Source of the DNA: Thalassoglobus polymorphus | GTDB lineage: Bacteria > Planctomycetota > Planctomycetia > Planctomycetales > Planctomycetaceae | Direction of reading: 5' to 3' | Length of the DNA: 64,000 nucleotides | NCBI RefSeq assembly: GCF_007744255.1 | Contig: NZ_CP036267.1 | Span: forward strand, 186,001-250,000 | Part shown: one piece after another, positions 48,824 to 59,644 of the stretch | How the letters are laid out: each line of letters starts with the position of its first letter | Numbering within the stretch: the stretch's first letter is position 1 | Position numbers and translations under genes: made by a program | Notes under the pieces: generated by a model | Databases searched by the model: none | Told to the model about the DNA's origin: nothing | What the model saw: only the letters and a program-made list of their open reading frames with translations

Positions 48824-49699
48824 ATGCCAGACGTTAGGGAATTTTTAGACGATTCACTTTCTAGTGAAATGCGGGATCTTATCCACTCGCTACGCCGAAC
48901 GATTGCCGGCTATGAGGCGGCCCTATTCGATGGCGGCCGGCCGGGGGATGATCCGGCGTTGTCGGCGTATCATGCGGCTATGTCGTCTCCGTTGAGTTGC
49001 CGGGCTGATCATAGTGAGTCGGCAACAAGAAAACTCATTCGAAAGAAAGGAACGAAGCCATCCAGCCGAAAGTGGATGAGCTACCAGGAAGCACGAACTC
49101 TAGTCCACTCGCTAAGAATACCCGAAAAGACCGGCAAGGCCGCCCGCAATGGCTGGCGGGCATATTGGAAAGAGAACAACCGACCGGACGGTCTGCCATT
49201 CGATCCAATTTCCGTATACAAAGACTTTGTCGATTGGTCGGATTTTCTTGGAATGTCGGCCAATGAATTATCAGGCGAAGCAAACAGGCTAGAGGGCGAG
49301 CGAATAATGAGAGTTATAGTTGCTAATAGAATCGAGTCAGTTTCTCAATATAGGTCGTTCCGGAAAGACCTAGCGGGAGAGGTGGCTAAATTGCCGGCGT
49401 ATTCGACCCTTGCAAGGAAAGAATGGTTCAAGGGGTTTCCCAAAGTGGAAGGATCCGCATCGGCTCGTCACGAAAGTCGCACCTCCAGAGTATACACGGG
49501 GGACTTCAACGCCAAAAAGTTCTATTCCTATTGCATCAGGCATGAAATCACATCTATCAAAAAACTGAAGACTCACAGGCGAACACTAACCGACGAACAG
49601 TGCCAGGATTGCCCTACGAGGGAATACTTGCAGAAGGACAGTTCAGGCTTTCTAGGCTTTCCGACAATCGACGAAGTAGACGAAGCCAAGCAGCAATAA
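48824..49699 (+). CDS. Phage-integrase-repeat-like protein (copy 2)
   Basis: Identical to 12656-13531. Confidence 0.6.
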   Translation: MPDVREFLDDSLSSEMRDLIHSLRRTIAGYEAALFDGGRPGDDPALSAYHAAMSSPLSCRADHSESATRKLIRKKGTKPSSRKWMSYQEARTLVHSLRIPEKTGKAARNGWRAYWKENNRPDGLPFDPISVYKDFVDWSDFLGMSANELSGEANRLEGERIMRVIVANRIESVSQYRSFRKDLAGEVAKLPAYSTLARKEWFKGFPKVEGSASARHESRTSRVYTGDFNAKKFYSYCIRHEITSIKKLKTHRRTLTDEQCQDCPTREYLQKDSSGFLGFPTIDEVDEAKQQ

Positions 49700-49769
49700 T
49701 CCGGCCACACATCGCCAGGAGCCACAGAGAGCCGTCAGGACGCGTTCAACCGTCTTGGCGGCTCTTTTT

Positions 49770-50444
49770 ACGTCTTGTGCCCGCAAGTCTTCTCTCAGGG
49801 TCACTCTGGAGTCCTGCGGAGCGAACCTGGCCGACACTCAACCACGCCGGCCGGTTCCAGCTTTCAGCCAGACTACAAATCAACGGAACTTTATGGGCTT
49901 TTTGGTAAATGCCATTTACCAATAAGTTTTGAGGGAATACCGCAAGAATCATCTAATAATAATAAAAAAAATACTTTTTGGTATATTGGTATCTCTGTTT
50001 CAATCTCTCATTCTCTTTTAATCTTGAACCTCTAAGAACCAATTACCAATAAGTTTTTTCGTCGACGTAACGTTCTTGAAGGCAACAGCTTGTGGAGAAA
50101 ACTTTTTGGTAAATGCCATTTACCAATAAGTTTTGAGGATACCATAAACGGTCATTGATGAAACGTGGGACTCTTGCAGGCGATTCTATCCAGCCACGCC
50201 ACGCACGCCACGGCTGCCATTGTGGCATATAGCATGACTGCCAAAATGGCAATCGGGTCCTTTTTGGCGTCTCGGTCCGTACTGGGTCAGGCGGAGGTAC
50301 TGGCCCTATTGGTAGTTACATCCAATCAGCCGGCCGGGCCTGCCTGTCGTTCTGGCAGTGTCATACTTTTGCATAGGGGTACACGACGCGAACGTTACAG
50401 CAGGCGGCCCGAAGCGGCCCGGAACTTAGCTAGGGGAATGAAAT
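49770..50444. other. Non-coding region with palindrome array (copy 2)
   Basis: Same as 13602-14276. The palindromes and half-sites span 49898-50134 and the 36-bp element is at 50358-50393. Confidence 0.7.
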
Positions 50445-50675
50445 GTGAATCCAGAAATCATTGCCGTATTGGTCGGCGGGGCCATTGGAATCCTAAGCGG
50501 ATTTATTGCGTGGCTTACTCGAATTTCTTTCAATGTCGGCTGGATCAAGTCCACCATTGAGACACAGCTAGCCAGCCATGAGAAAGAACTCAATTCGCTA
50601 GACACGCGAGTTGCCACAGTAGAGCAGAAAACAGCAACACATGAGGCAAGGCTTGACCGGCTCATCGACGATTAG
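50445..50675 (+). CDS. Holin-like membrane protein (copy 2)
   Basis: Identical to 14277-14507. Confidence 0.5.
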   Translation: MNPEIIAVLVGGAIGILSGFIAWLTRISFNVGWIKSTIETQLASHEKELNSLDTRVATVEQKTATHEARLDRLIDD

Positions 50676-51282
50676 TTTTTTTCACGCTGGCGATTTGCTG
50701 GCATGCTACGGGGCCGACAAAGCGAGCCGGGCAATTTCGGCCGTTACGTCGTCGTTAATCTCGCCGGCTGGCTTGCGGTTTCCGCCGTCCCACGTGGGCA
50801 TCATTGTCCCATTGCACGGAATGTCGTTGCTAGAATCAACAACGATGTCGGGCCGGGAGTGCTTGCACGCTGGCGAGGAGGTTAGCGGGATCCAGTTGGC
50901 TAAGGCTTGGGATCGGGTTAGAGATTATTGCCACAGCGGGGGCCGGGTTGACGTTTACGAGCTAACACCAGGAAACACGCTATCCAAGGCAGAAACGGCT
51001 TGGCTAGCCGAAGTTGCTGGCTATTTACTCAAAGATCGGGCGGAATACGACTACATCGGGGCGGGGTTCTCGGGCACGCGGATTCTAAGTGCGTTGCGAT
51101 TATTTAATGCGAAAACAGACCGGCTATTTTGCTCAGAGCTATGCAGTTATCTCTTGCAGTCTCTCGGCCGGCTCAACCGTCGCAATCCTTCGCGTCATTC
51201 CCCGGCCCGGCTATTACGCGAATTGGTACGAACTGGCGTCTATCGCAAACGGGTTGCGTTAGGCTTGCGGCACTGTAAATGA
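50641..51282 (+). CDS. Permuted NlpC/P60-like hydrolase (copy 2)
   Basis: Identical to 14473-15114. Confidence 0.65.
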   Translation: MRQGLTGSSTISFFHAGDLLACYGADKASRAISAVTSSLISPAGLRFPPSHVGIIVPLHGMSLLESTTMSGRECLHAGEEVSGIQLAKAWDRVRDYCHSGGRVDVYELTPGNTLSKAETAWLAEVAGYLLKDRAEYDYIGAGFSGTRILSALRLFNAKTDRLFCSELCSYLLQSLGRLNRRNPSRHSPARLLRELVRTGVYRKRVALGLRHCK

Positions 51283-52616
51283 AGGGAATGAGTATGCGAA
51301 GTTCAGGTTTAGCGGCGGCATTCGGCCGGATCACATTAGGCCACGTCGTGGCGGCTATTCTTGCCGTTATGGTGGCATCAAGCACCAGCGAAGTTTTCGG
51401 CATGGGGCCGGGCGAAGTTTCGCCGGCACTTGTTAAGTGTCATTCGCCTGATGGCGGTTTGTGCTCCGGCGTCGTTGTCGATCCGTCTGGAGTCGTCTTG
51501 ACGGCCAAGCATTGCGGGGCTGACGATACGATTGAAGTCGTCTTGCACGGGACGCAGGAGCGACTCCAGGCGGTTAAAATCATGGAGGACGGGCCACCGG
51601 AAGGGGCCGTCGCGTATCGGCTTCCGGCCGGCAAGTATGATTTCTATCCGGTCGGATCGGGACCACCAAAGACAGGTGACGAAGTCTATTCTATCGGCTA
51701 TCCGTCCGGCCAGTTCGCCTACGGCAGCGGCACGGTTATCCGGGACTCTCTAGCGTCCACAAGCTGGGCGGAAGGTTTATTTTTTCAGAACATCACAGAC
51801 CTAACGGCATCGCCTGGATGGAGCGGCGGCCCGCTATTCAATTCCAATGGCGGCGTGATTGGATTATGCAGTAACGGCGGGGAAGGTTATACAGCGTTTG
51901 TGTCGTACGGCTCGATTGTGAGAACGTACTATCAGGCCATTACGCAAGGTTCGAAAGTGGTTGTTTTCACGTTGCCAGACAAGCAATGCGGGCCATGCGA
52001 CCGGCTAAAAAAAGCGATTGACGACGGGCAATTTCCCGGCTACAGCTTCCAGGTTGTCACGTATCGGGACGGCGTAGGGTTCGATGATGAAGAATTGGCG
52101 GCGGCTTTCTCTCAAGAGTGTCCATCGGCGGCCGGGAAAGGCTTCCCGATTATATGGGTTCCTGGATCGGGGCCGAATGGGTACCAAGCTGGCTATCAGT
52201 CGAGGCGGCCGGTTATGGCGTTTTTGGAACGGGTTGCAAATCTCGTAATTCACGGACCGCAACCGAAGTTCCGGCCGGGGGGAATTCAACCACAGCCGGA
52301 TCCAGTCAGCATTGACACGGAAGCTATTCAAGAGAACGCCAAGCGAGCGGCGGCCGAAATGGTCAAGACGCTCGAAACGGAGTTGCAGGAGCTTCGCGAA
52401 CATCTTGGAAACGCAAGAGGCGAGATTGAAACACTCAGGGCAGAAGATGCCGGAATCCTAGAAAAGATTCAAGCGGTTTCCGCGTTGCGAAACGAAGCTA
52501 AGGCCGGGAAAGAATCGGTCATTGCAATCAGGGAAGCGGCTAGCCCGCTATCTGTTCTCGGCCTACTCGGCGGGATTGTCACGGGCATCGTACGGCGTCG
52601 ATGGGGGGTTGCATGA
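51279..52616 (+). CDS. Trypsin-thioredoxin fusion protein (copy 2)
   Basis: Identical to 15111-16448, including the unusual EGAVAYRL at the catalytic Asp position. Confidence 0.75.
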   Translation: MKGMSMRSSGLAAAFGRITLGHVVAAILAVMVASSTSEVFGMGPGEVSPALVKCHSPDGGLCSGVVVDPSGVVLTAKHCGADDTIEVVLHGTQERLQAVKIMEDGPPEGAVAYRLPAGKYDFYPVGSGPPKTGDEVYSIGYPSGQFAYGSGTVIRDSLASTSWAEGLFFQNITDLTASPGWSGGPLFNSNGGVIGLCSNGGEGYTAFVSYGSIVRTYYQAITQGSKVVVFTLPDKQCGPCDRLKKAIDDGQFPGYSFQVVTYRDGVGFDDEELAAAFSQECPSAAGKGFPIIWVPGSGPNGYQAGYQSRRPVMAFLERVANLVIHGPQPKFRPGGIQPQPDPVSIDTEAIQENAKRAAAEMVKTLETELQELREHLGNARGEIETLRAEDAGILEKIQAVSALRNEAKAGKESVIAIREAASPLSVLGLLGGIVTGIVRRRWGVA

Positions 52617-52762
52617 GCAGTTTAATCGCAACGGTGGCATTTTGGGCTATTGGCGTTTTCGCCGGTGAATTCACGGACGCGGCGGCGTCCAAGCTTAACC
52701 AGTCGGCCCGCAACGGTTTGAGAAGCTGGCTAGACAAGACGACGAAAAAAGGCAAGCGATGA
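52613..52762 (+). CDS. 49-residue membrane-associated peptide (copy 2)
   Basis: Identical to 16445-16594. Confidence 0.55.
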   Translation: MSSLIATVAFWAIGVFAGEFTDAAASKLNQSARNGLRSWLDKTTKKGKR

Positions 52763-53277
52763 ACCACAGCACTAGAATTTCACTGTTTCGAAACTTGCTC
52801 GGCCACTTGCGGGCGGGCGGGCCGAGCCGTCGAACCATGTTCGAGGTCGGGGCAGTCCTGGAAGCTATGGGGTACAGCGTTGGCGAGTTGCAGGACGTTC
52901 TAAGAAGCACGCGGCCGGATCAATTGGCGGTTCAGCTTGCCGACTCTTTTGAGTTTCCCGGCGATGAATACGACGACATTGAAACAGGCCAAGGCAAAGG
53001 CGGGCAACCGGGGGGCGATGATTCCGAAACTGGCGAGAATTCTGAGGAATCGGCCAGGATTGAGGGAGCTACCCCGGTTGCCGTTTTGGGATTGCCGAAA
53101 ACGATTGTCGAGGTCTTGCAGGCTTCCGGATATCTGGAAGTTGAGCAAGTTTCCCGCAATTCAGCGAACATTGAGGACGTCAACGGCATCGGGCCGGCAT
53201 CCGCAAACAAGATCCGGGAAGCCCTGGACGACTATTATAAGAAACTCAAGGGGGGATTAGATGCGACCGTTTTTTGA
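52759..53277 (+). CDS. Helix-hairpin-helix protein (copy 2)
   Basis: Identical to 16591-17109. Confidence 0.65.
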   Translation: MNHSTRISLFRNLLGHLRAGGPSRRTMFEVGAVLEAMGYSVGELQDVLRSTRPDQLAVQLADSFEFPGDEYDDIETGQGKGGQPGGDDSETGENSEESARIEGATPVAVLGLPKTIVEVLQASGYLEVEQVSRNSANIEDVNGIGPASANKIREALDDYYKKLKGGLDATVF

Positions 53278-53413
53278 TTGGCTATTGGTATCGCTTATTT
53301 GCTTCACGTCATACGAGCTTGTCGACGTTGACGAGTGCCACTATTGCACTGACGAAGTTTACGGCAAGAAAGGCGGAAAGCGGCTTTGTCTTGATTGCTA
53401 TCGGTCCGAATGA
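53261..53413 (+). CDS. 50-residue zinc-finger membrane peptide (copy 2)
   Basis: Identical to 17093-17245. Confidence 0.6.
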   Translation: MRPFFDWLLVSLICFTSYELVDVDECHYCTDEVYGKKGGKRLCLDCYRSE

Positions 53414-53679
53414 TTGAGCCAATCCTAGTTGGCTTCGTCCAATTCTTTTACATCCTATTGCTAGGGCTGCAATCCAGGTTTGTGCGAGACGGGCAGAAAG
53501 TTCACGCGGCAATCACTTCGTTTTTGCTCGGTCTTTCTGTCTTATTCGTACAACCGGCAATCATCAGGGCGGCCATTCTGGAGCCGTCAGCAGACGTTTT
53601 GATTGCGTTCGTAATTGCCGGCCCGGCCGGAATTTGTGCGGGAATGTTCTTACATGACAAGTTTTTCTGCAACAGTTGA
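53410..53679 (+). CDS. Three-span membrane protein (copy 2)
   Basis: Identical to 17242-17511. Confidence 0.55.
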   Translation: MIEPILVGFVQFFYILLLGLQSRFVRDGQKVHAAITSFLLGLSVLFVQPAIIRAAILEPSADVLIAFVIAGPAGICAGMFLHDKFFCNS

Positions 53680-53761
53680 ACACCTATGGAACTTTCGCGG
53701 CGTGTGGGGGTTTCCGGTTCTCGCGTTGGCGTTGGCTATTCTTATTGAGGTTGCACGTTGA
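53654..53761 (+). CDS. 35-residue single-span peptide (copy 2)
   Basis: Identical to 17486-17593. Confidence 0.45.
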   Translation: MTSFSATVEHLWNFRGVWGFPVLALALAILIEVAR

Positions 53762-54150
53762 TGGATTTAGGTTTGCCCAGGCTACCCGACACCGGAAGCC
53801 GTACACAATTCGAAACAGGGGCCGTACGGGATGCGGCGGCCGGAAAGGGGCTTCCATCGGCCATTCCGTACGTGGCGATCCAGAAGCTTGCGCAGCGTTA
53901 CGAGGACGGCCGGGCAAAGTATCCCGACGATCCGGAAACGGGCCGGCCGAACTGGCAAAAGGGTATCCCGCTTTCAAGGTTTCAAGATGCAATCGTCCGG
54001 CATTCCTACCAGTGGGCAGAAGGCGACCAGTCTGAGGACCATTTAGGGGCCGTTCTATGGAATGCGGCCGGGGCGGCATGGACAGAGCAGGAAATTAACG
54101 CCGGCCGCTTGCCGGCCGATCTCGACGACCTACCACACCGAAAGCGTTGA
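53761..54150 (+). CDS. dATP/dGTP diphosphohydrolase-family protein (copy 2)
   Basis: Identical to 17593-17982. Confidence 0.7.
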   Translation: MDLGLPRLPDTGSRTQFETGAVRDAAAGKGLPSAIPYVAIQKLAQRYEDGRAKYPDDPETGRPNWQKGIPLSRFQDAIVRHSYQWAEGDQSEDHLGAVLWNAAGAAWTEQEINAGRLPADLDDLPHRKR

Positions 54151-54153
54151 CAC

Positions 54154-54831
54154 ATGGCACGCGTTTTGATCATCGGCGACACTCATTGCCCCGGAATGTT
54201 GCCGGGTTATCCGAAGTTCCTGGAGTCGATCTATAAACAGTGGTCTTGTGATACCGTTGTTCACATCGGCGACCTAGTAGACTGGCACGCCATCAACTTT
54301 CATGGCAAGCAGCCGGAAACGCATAGCGTTGATCAGGAAGTGAAGGAAGCCCGCAAGCAGGTGGCCCAGCTCGGCCGGCTATTTCCAGAGGCTCATTGGC
54401 TAACGGGCAATCATGACGCATTGCCGGCAAGACGAGCGGAAGCGGCCGGGCTTCCTAGCGACATTCTTCGAGGCGACACCGACTATTGGAATCTTCCAGG
54501 CTGGCAAGTCTATCCGCGTTACGACTCTCTCACGCTTGACGGCGTTTTGTATTCTCACGGCGAAACAGGAAGCCAGGGCCGATACGCGGCCACGAATCAG
54601 GCAAAAGAGAATACGTGTTCAACCGTCATTGGGCACTTACACGGAAACGCCGGCGTCAACTTTTTAGCGAACCGAGCCCGGCGAATGTTCGGGCTTTCCG
54701 TTGGCTGCGGAGTGGATTGGAGACAACTTCAGTTTGAGTATGGTCGGAAGTTTGCACGCAAGCCGTTAATCGGTTGCGGCGTTGTCCTGGATGGCAGTTA
54801 CGCATATTGGGAACCGGCAAATCTAACATAA
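54154..54831 (+). CDS. Calcineurin-like metallophosphoesterase (copy 2)
   Basis: Identical to 17986-18663. Confidence 0.85.
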   Translation: MARVLIIGDTHCPGMLPGYPKFLESIYKQWSCDTVVHIGDLVDWHAINFHGKQPETHSVDQEVKEARKQVAQLGRLFPEAHWLTGNHDALPARRAEAAGLPSDILRGDTDYWNLPGWQVYPRYDSLTLDGVLYSHGETGSQGRYAATNQAKENTCSTVIGHLHGNAGVNFLANRARRMFGLSVGCGVDWRQLQFEYGRKFARKPLIGCGVVLDGSYAYWEPANLT

Positions 54832-54840
54832 CGGAACGCA

Positions 54841-57000
54841 ATGAGCAGTTGCAGCAAAGACGAAGCGTCAAATAATTGGCACGCAGAGAACCGGGCAGCG
54901 TCTCAAGATGTCTTTCTAAACTTCAAAGCAGCATTGACACGCGGGCCGGTTGAACCGCAACGCCGGGCCGATTGTAAGTTTGATTTTCTTTCATTCTGCG
55001 ACCATTACGGCGGGGAAGCGTTTAGCTTGCCATGGTCGAACGCACACAGGCGGGCGGCCGAGTTGATTCAATCGGCGGCCATCAATGGCGATCAATTCGC
55101 GTTCGCGATGCCGAGAGGCTCGGGGAAAACAACCGTCAGCCGTTGGGCCGTTGTCTGGTCTGTTCTGTATGGCCATTCTCCGTACTCCGTTCTCATTGGA
55201 AAAACGCAAAACTCAGCACAGAAATTGCTGAAATCTCTCAAGTCGTCTTTTCGTTTCTCAGAGCCATTGTTTGCAGATTTCCCGGAAATCATTGCACCAT
55301 TGCGGCACTTGAAAGGCGAAACGCGAAAAGCACAGGGCCAGAAGTTCCAAGGCGAGCCGACAATGATCGAATGGGCTCAAAATCAAGTCGTCTTTGCATA
55401 CTTGCCCGAAAGCTACATCAAAGAGGCCCGGCTCAAGTTTGGCGACGACTACGGGGCCGGCTGCGGTTCGATCATTGACGTGTGCGGCATTGAAGGGGAA
55501 ATCAGGGGCCGGCAATACGAGCGGCCGAGCGGGGCCATTGTGCGGCCTACACTGGCAGTCGTCGACGATCCACAAGACCGGGAGTCAGCGAAAAGCACCG
55601 GCCAGTGCGACGAAAGGGAGCAGGTTATCAAGGCCGACGTGCGATATCTTGCCGGGCCGGATCGTGCAACGGGCATCGTCATTCCCTGTACGGTGATTTA
55701 CGAAAACGACGTTGCCGATAGGCTTCTGAATCGGAAAGAGAATCCAGAGTTTCAAGGCGAGAAAAGCCAGCTTGTGGAAGCGTTTCCCGGCACAGGGCTA
55801 AGCGAGCCGGAGCAACGGGCAACTGATGCGCTTTGGCAAGAATATCGACGGATCCGAAACGAGAGCTTCGAGAATGGAAACAAGGGCGTTGAATCGTCTG
55901 AGTTCTATTTAGAGAACCGGCCGGCCATGGATGCCGGATCGAAAATGAGTTGGCCCGAAAGATACTTTGCCGCTAAAGGCGAGATCTCGGCCGTTCAACA
56001 TGCCATGAATCTGTTTTTCAGCGATGAAATGGCATTCATGGCGGAATATCAGAACAAGCCATTGCGGACAACGGAGGACGAAACAGCGGCTTTGATTCCG
56101 CAAGAGGTAGCCCGGCGATTATCCGGAGTTTCTCGCAATCGAATCCCCGATTCATTGAACCGACTTACGGCATTTATTGACGTTTCAAAGGATGTTCTTT
56201 GGTACACGGTCACGGCGTGGGGGCCGGGCTTTACCGGCTCGATTGTATCCTATGGGGCGTTCCCGGATCAGCCGGCGAATCACTTCACATTATCGACGAT
56301 CAAGAACACGCTAGCGGAAGGATCGGCAGCGGCCGGGGAAGGGGCCGGTCTTGAGTCGTCTATTGCTTGGGGCTTGCGAGAATTAACGAGTGACATACTC
56401 GGCCGGGAATACCTTACAGAGTCAGGCGACCCGCTACAGGTCGAATTGTGTCTGATTGATACAAACTGGAATCAGTCAACGGAAGTCGTCAACGCGTTTT
56501 GTCGACGGTCTCGGTTCAAGGGGATCCTCTACCCGTCCAGGGGACGGGGCGTCACATCTCCAGACGATGCACTTGTTAGCCCAAAAACTAAGCCGAAGCC
56601 CGGCGAAAGACGCGGCCAATGGTGGAAGCTTCTTCCGTCCAGGAATAACGGCGGGCGTTATGTCTTGTTTTCATCGAATCATTGGAAAACGTTTATTTAC
56701 AATCGGCTTAGCGTTCCAGTCGGCGAACCGGGGGCATTGAGTCTTTATCAGGCGAACGCATCGGCCCATAAGATGCTAGCCGAGCAATTAACAGCCGAGC
56801 GATGCACTCGGGTAACGATCAAGGGCGAAACACTGGACAAGTGGAATGAGATTCCAGGGCGAGACAATCACTTGTGGGATTGTGTTGCAGGTTGTGCGGT
56901 CGGGGCGTCCATGTTGGGCGAGAAATTAACGGCCACGGCACCACCAAAAAAGGCAGTGAAAAGACGTAAACGCAGGCGTGTTAGTAACTTGCTGTCCTAG
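54841..57000 (+). CDS. terL: Terminase large subunit (copy 2)
   Basis: Identical to 18673-20832. Confidence 0.88.
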   Translation: MSSCSKDEASNNWHAENRAASQDVFLNFKAALTRGPVEPQRRADCKFDFLSFCDHYGGEAFSLPWSNAHRRAAELIQSAAINGDQFAFAMPRGSGKTTVSRWAVVWSVLYGHSPYSVLIGKTQNSAQKLLKSLKSSFRFSEPLFADFPEIIAPLRHLKGETRKAQGQKFQGEPTMIEWAQNQVVFAYLPESYIKEARLKFGDDYGAGCGSIIDVCGIEGEIRGRQYERPSGAIVRPTLAVVDDPQDRESAKSTGQCDEREQVIKADVRYLAGPDRATGIVIPCTVIYENDVADRLLNRKENPEFQGEKSQLVEAFPGTGLSEPEQRATDALWQEYRRIRNESFENGNKGVESSEFYLENRPAMDAGSKMSWPERYFAAKGEISAVQHAMNLFFSDEMAFMAEYQNKPLRTTEDETAALIPQEVARRLSGVSRNRIPDSLNRLTAFIDVSKDVLWYTVTAWGPGFTGSIVSYGAFPDQPANHFTLSTIKNTLAEGSAAAGEGAGLESSIAWGLRELTSDILGREYLTESGDPLQVELCLIDTNWNQSTEVVNAFCRRSRFKGILYPSRGRGVTSPDDALVSPKTKPKPGERRGQWWKLLPSRNNGGRYVLFSSNHWKTFIYNRLSVPVGEPGALSLYQANASAHKMLAEQLTAERCTRVTIKGETLDKWNEIPGRDNHLWDCVAGCAVGASMLGEKLTATAPPKKAVKRRKRRRVSNLLS

Positions 57001-57035
57001 TGTCATATTTTTGCATAGGGGTATAAGAGGCGAAC
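57000..57035 (+). promoter_or_regulatory. 36-bp late promoter candidate, element B (copy 2)
   Basis: Same as 20832-20867. Confidence 0.55.
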
Positions 57036-57038
57036 ACA

Positions 57039-57218
57039 ATGAGTGAAGAAACGAGCATTGATAAAATTCTGAAAACAGGCGTCAAAAAAGTCACGGTTGA
57101 CGGAGTGGCCACGGAGTTTCATGACCCGGACACGCTTAACAGGCAGAATCGGCGAAACGACCCAAACGCAAAGAAGCGGCGTCCAGTAGTCTCTAGTATT
57201 AACCTTTCAGGCACATAA
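57039..57218 (+). CDS. gpW-like head-tail joining protein (copy 2)
   Basis: Identical to 20871-21050. Confidence 0.55.
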   Translation: MSEETSIDKILKTGVKKVTVDGVATEFHDPDTLNRQNRRNDPNAKKRRPVVSSINLSGT

Positions 57219-58639
57219 TGGAAACAGTCGTTGACGTCTGCGGGGTTGGCCTAGATTCCGAGCCGGCAAAGCTTGAGTATGATGCAGCGAAAGGCGGGAA
57301 TAAACGCCGGCCGTTTTCGCCGGTATTGCGTCACGAAGATACCGTTTTGCCGATCCATAAGCGGAGAACCGTTAGCGGTGGAGTTCGCGGATTGCGTCGC
57401 AATCTGTCTATTCTCGATTGGGCTATTCGGCGTCACCTGGATTACACGACTCAATTTCACTTGCAGAGTCAGAGCGGAAATGATGCGTTTGACGAATTGT
57501 TTGAGCAGTGGTTCCACGGCGTTTCACAGCCGGAATCTTTCGACGTTCGCGGCCGGTTCGGCTTTGACGAATACTTGAGAACGCTTGAAGCTTGTGCGGT
57601 CATTGACGGCGATTGTGGTTCCATGAAGCTTGCCAGCGGTCACGTGCAGGCTATTGAAAGCGATCTCATTAAGAATCCGGCTGATGGCGTCTATCGCGGT
57701 CGGTGGATTAACGGCGTACGCGTCTCTAATTCCGGGCGTCACTTGGCGTATGCGATCCACAATAGAGGGGCTGGCGGGAATGGTTACGAGTTCAACCGAA
57801 TTGTGACGAATTCGCGTCTATTCCTTCACGGATATTACAGTCGGTTCGATCAAATTCGCGGAATCAGTCCGTTAGTTTCGGCTGTTAATGATTTTCAAGA
57901 TATCTACGAAGGCAAAGAGCTAGCATTTGCGAAAATGAAAGTCAATCAGCTTTTCGCGTTGGCTTTCTATCGCGATGCCGACGAATCGGCCGGCGATCTC
58001 TCTAGTCAAGGCGACGACGAAGAACCGTCCGGCTATGATGTTAATTTCGGGGCCGGCCCGGCGTTATTGGACATGGAGCCAGGGGACCGGGCGGAATTCC
58101 TGGAGAGCGATTCACCGGGCGTTAATACTCAAGAGTTCTTACAGCTTGTTATACAGATTGCGTTGAAGGCTTTGGACATTCCATTTTCGTTCTTCAATGA
58201 GTCGTTTACAAACTTCTTTGGTTCGAAGTCGGCATGGTTGCACTATGAGCGTTCATGCGTGAACAAGCGAGCCCGCAATCTACGCTGGGCGTACGATTGG
58301 ATGCTATGGCGGTTTCGTCTCGCGTTAATTCGCGGAGAGATCACGGCACCGGCCAGCATTATCCGAGAGGCTTATCAGGGCCGGAAACTCTGGTTTGAGT
58401 TCGTTCCCGTTGGGATGCCCTGGTGGGATCCGTCCAAAGAGATCAAGGCTGATATCATGGCCATTCAGGCGGGGCTTAACAGTCCGCAAAGAGTTTGCCG
58501 GCAGCACGGCATTGATTTCTATGAGATTCAGAAACAGCGAAAGAAAGCGTTTGAGTATTCCGAAAAACTCGGCGTTCCTATTGTCTTAGAGGGAAATTCA
58601 CCGGATGTTACTAGCGACGATCCAGAAGGCCGAGAGTGA
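57218..58639 (+). CDS. Portal protein, lambda gpB family (copy 2)
   Basis: Identical to 21050-22471. Confidence 0.88.
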   Translation: METVVDVCGVGLDSEPAKLEYDAAKGGNKRRPFSPVLRHEDTVLPIHKRRTVSGGVRGLRRNLSILDWAIRRHLDYTTQFHLQSQSGNDAFDELFEQWFHGVSQPESFDVRGRFGFDEYLRTLEACAVIDGDCGSMKLASGHVQAIESDLIKNPADGVYRGRWINGVRVSNSGRHLAYAIHNRGAGGNGYEFNRIVTNSRLFLHGYYSRFDQIRGISPLVSAVNDFQDIYEGKELAFAKMKVNQLFALAFYRDADESAGDLSSQGDDEEPSGYDVNFGAGPALLDMEPGDRAEFLESDSPGVNTQEFLQLVIQIALKALDIPFSFFNESFTNFFGSKSAWLHYERSCVNKRARNLRWAYDWMLWRFRLALIRGEITAPASIIREAYQGRKLWFEFVPVGMPWWDPSKEIKADIMAIQAGLNSPQRVCRQHGIDFYEIQKQRKKAFEYSEKLGVPIVLEGNSPDVTSDDPEGRE

Positions 58640-59576
58640 ACTACAGATTCACATTTATGACGCAATCGGCAAGCGTCCAGACGGTTCCGGCGTCTCAATG
58701 GAAGATGTCGTTAAGCAATTGAAGGCGAACCGGGAAGCGGAAACGGTTCACGTCAGAATCAATAGCGGCGGCGGCTACGCTTGGGAAGGTTTCGGGATCT
58801 ATAACGCATTGCGAGACGATCACCGATTTGTTCGCGTTACGATTGATTCACTGGCGGGCTCGGCGGCTTCCGTCATTGCGATGGCCGGCGATCACGTGGC
58901 AATGTTCGAGACGTCCGGCATTATGATTCATAATCCCTATTCGACGGTCCGAAACGGGCGTAAGAAGGATTTTGAATCGGCGATTCAGCAATATGAAACG
59001 CTGCAAGGCAATTGCGTTCTCGCGTATCGCGAGAAGACGAAACTAGATGATGCAAAGCTTGCCGAGCTAATGGACTCAGACACCTACTTGAATGCTCAAG
59101 ATGCGTTGAAGTTGGGGTTTTGCGATGAGATTTTGACCGGGCAAAAGCGGAGCCCGGTTCAATTGGACGTTTCTTTTCTCTCGGCTGATTCCGAGAGTTT
59201 TCAGCAGGCCGAAAAACTTCAGGCCGTTACTACGAAAGATCAAAAAGTTATGACCGAAGAACGTAAGACTGAAGGGTTTGACCTGGACGAATTCAAGAAG
59301 TTCAAGGCCACTTTCGGAGCCGAGGACGCGGCCGAGTACGTGGAAGCCGAAATGAGCTATTCGGACGCATTGGCAAAGCACGTCGTCAAGCAAGGTGAAG
59401 CACTGGCAGCGGCAAACAAGGCATTGGCAGAAGCCGAGACCAAGTCTAAGGAATTGCAGGCGTCGCTAGCGGCCCTGGACGTCGACGGGGAAGACAGCAG
59501 CGTTGACGGAGGCGACACGGACGCGGACGACGACGACAAGCCGAAATGCTGGGCTGATATCGTCAAGTTCAAGTAA
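58605..59576 (+). CDS. ClpP-type head maturation protease/scaffold (copy 2)
   Basis: Identical to 22437-23408. Confidence 0.85.
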   Translation: MLLATIQKAESELQIHIYDAIGKRPDGSGVSMEDVVKQLKANREAETVHVRINSGGGYAWEGFGIYNALRDDHRFVRVTIDSLAGSAASVIAMAGDHVAMFETSGIMIHNPYSTVRNGRKKDFESAIQQYETLQGNCVLAYREKTKLDDAKLAELMDSDTYLNAQDALKLGFCDEILTGQKRSPVQLDVSFLSADSESFQQAEKLQAVTTKDQKVMTEERKTEGFDLDEFKKFKATFGAEDAAEYVEAEMSYSDALAKHVVKQGEALAAANKALAEAETKSKELQASLAALDVDGEDSSVDGGDTDADDDDKPKCWADIVKFK

Positions 59577-59644
59577 GCAGTAAAGCGGCACGGCTCACAG
59601 ACTTTTCAAGCAACCTACCACACAGCTTTTGAGAGGCTTTTTCT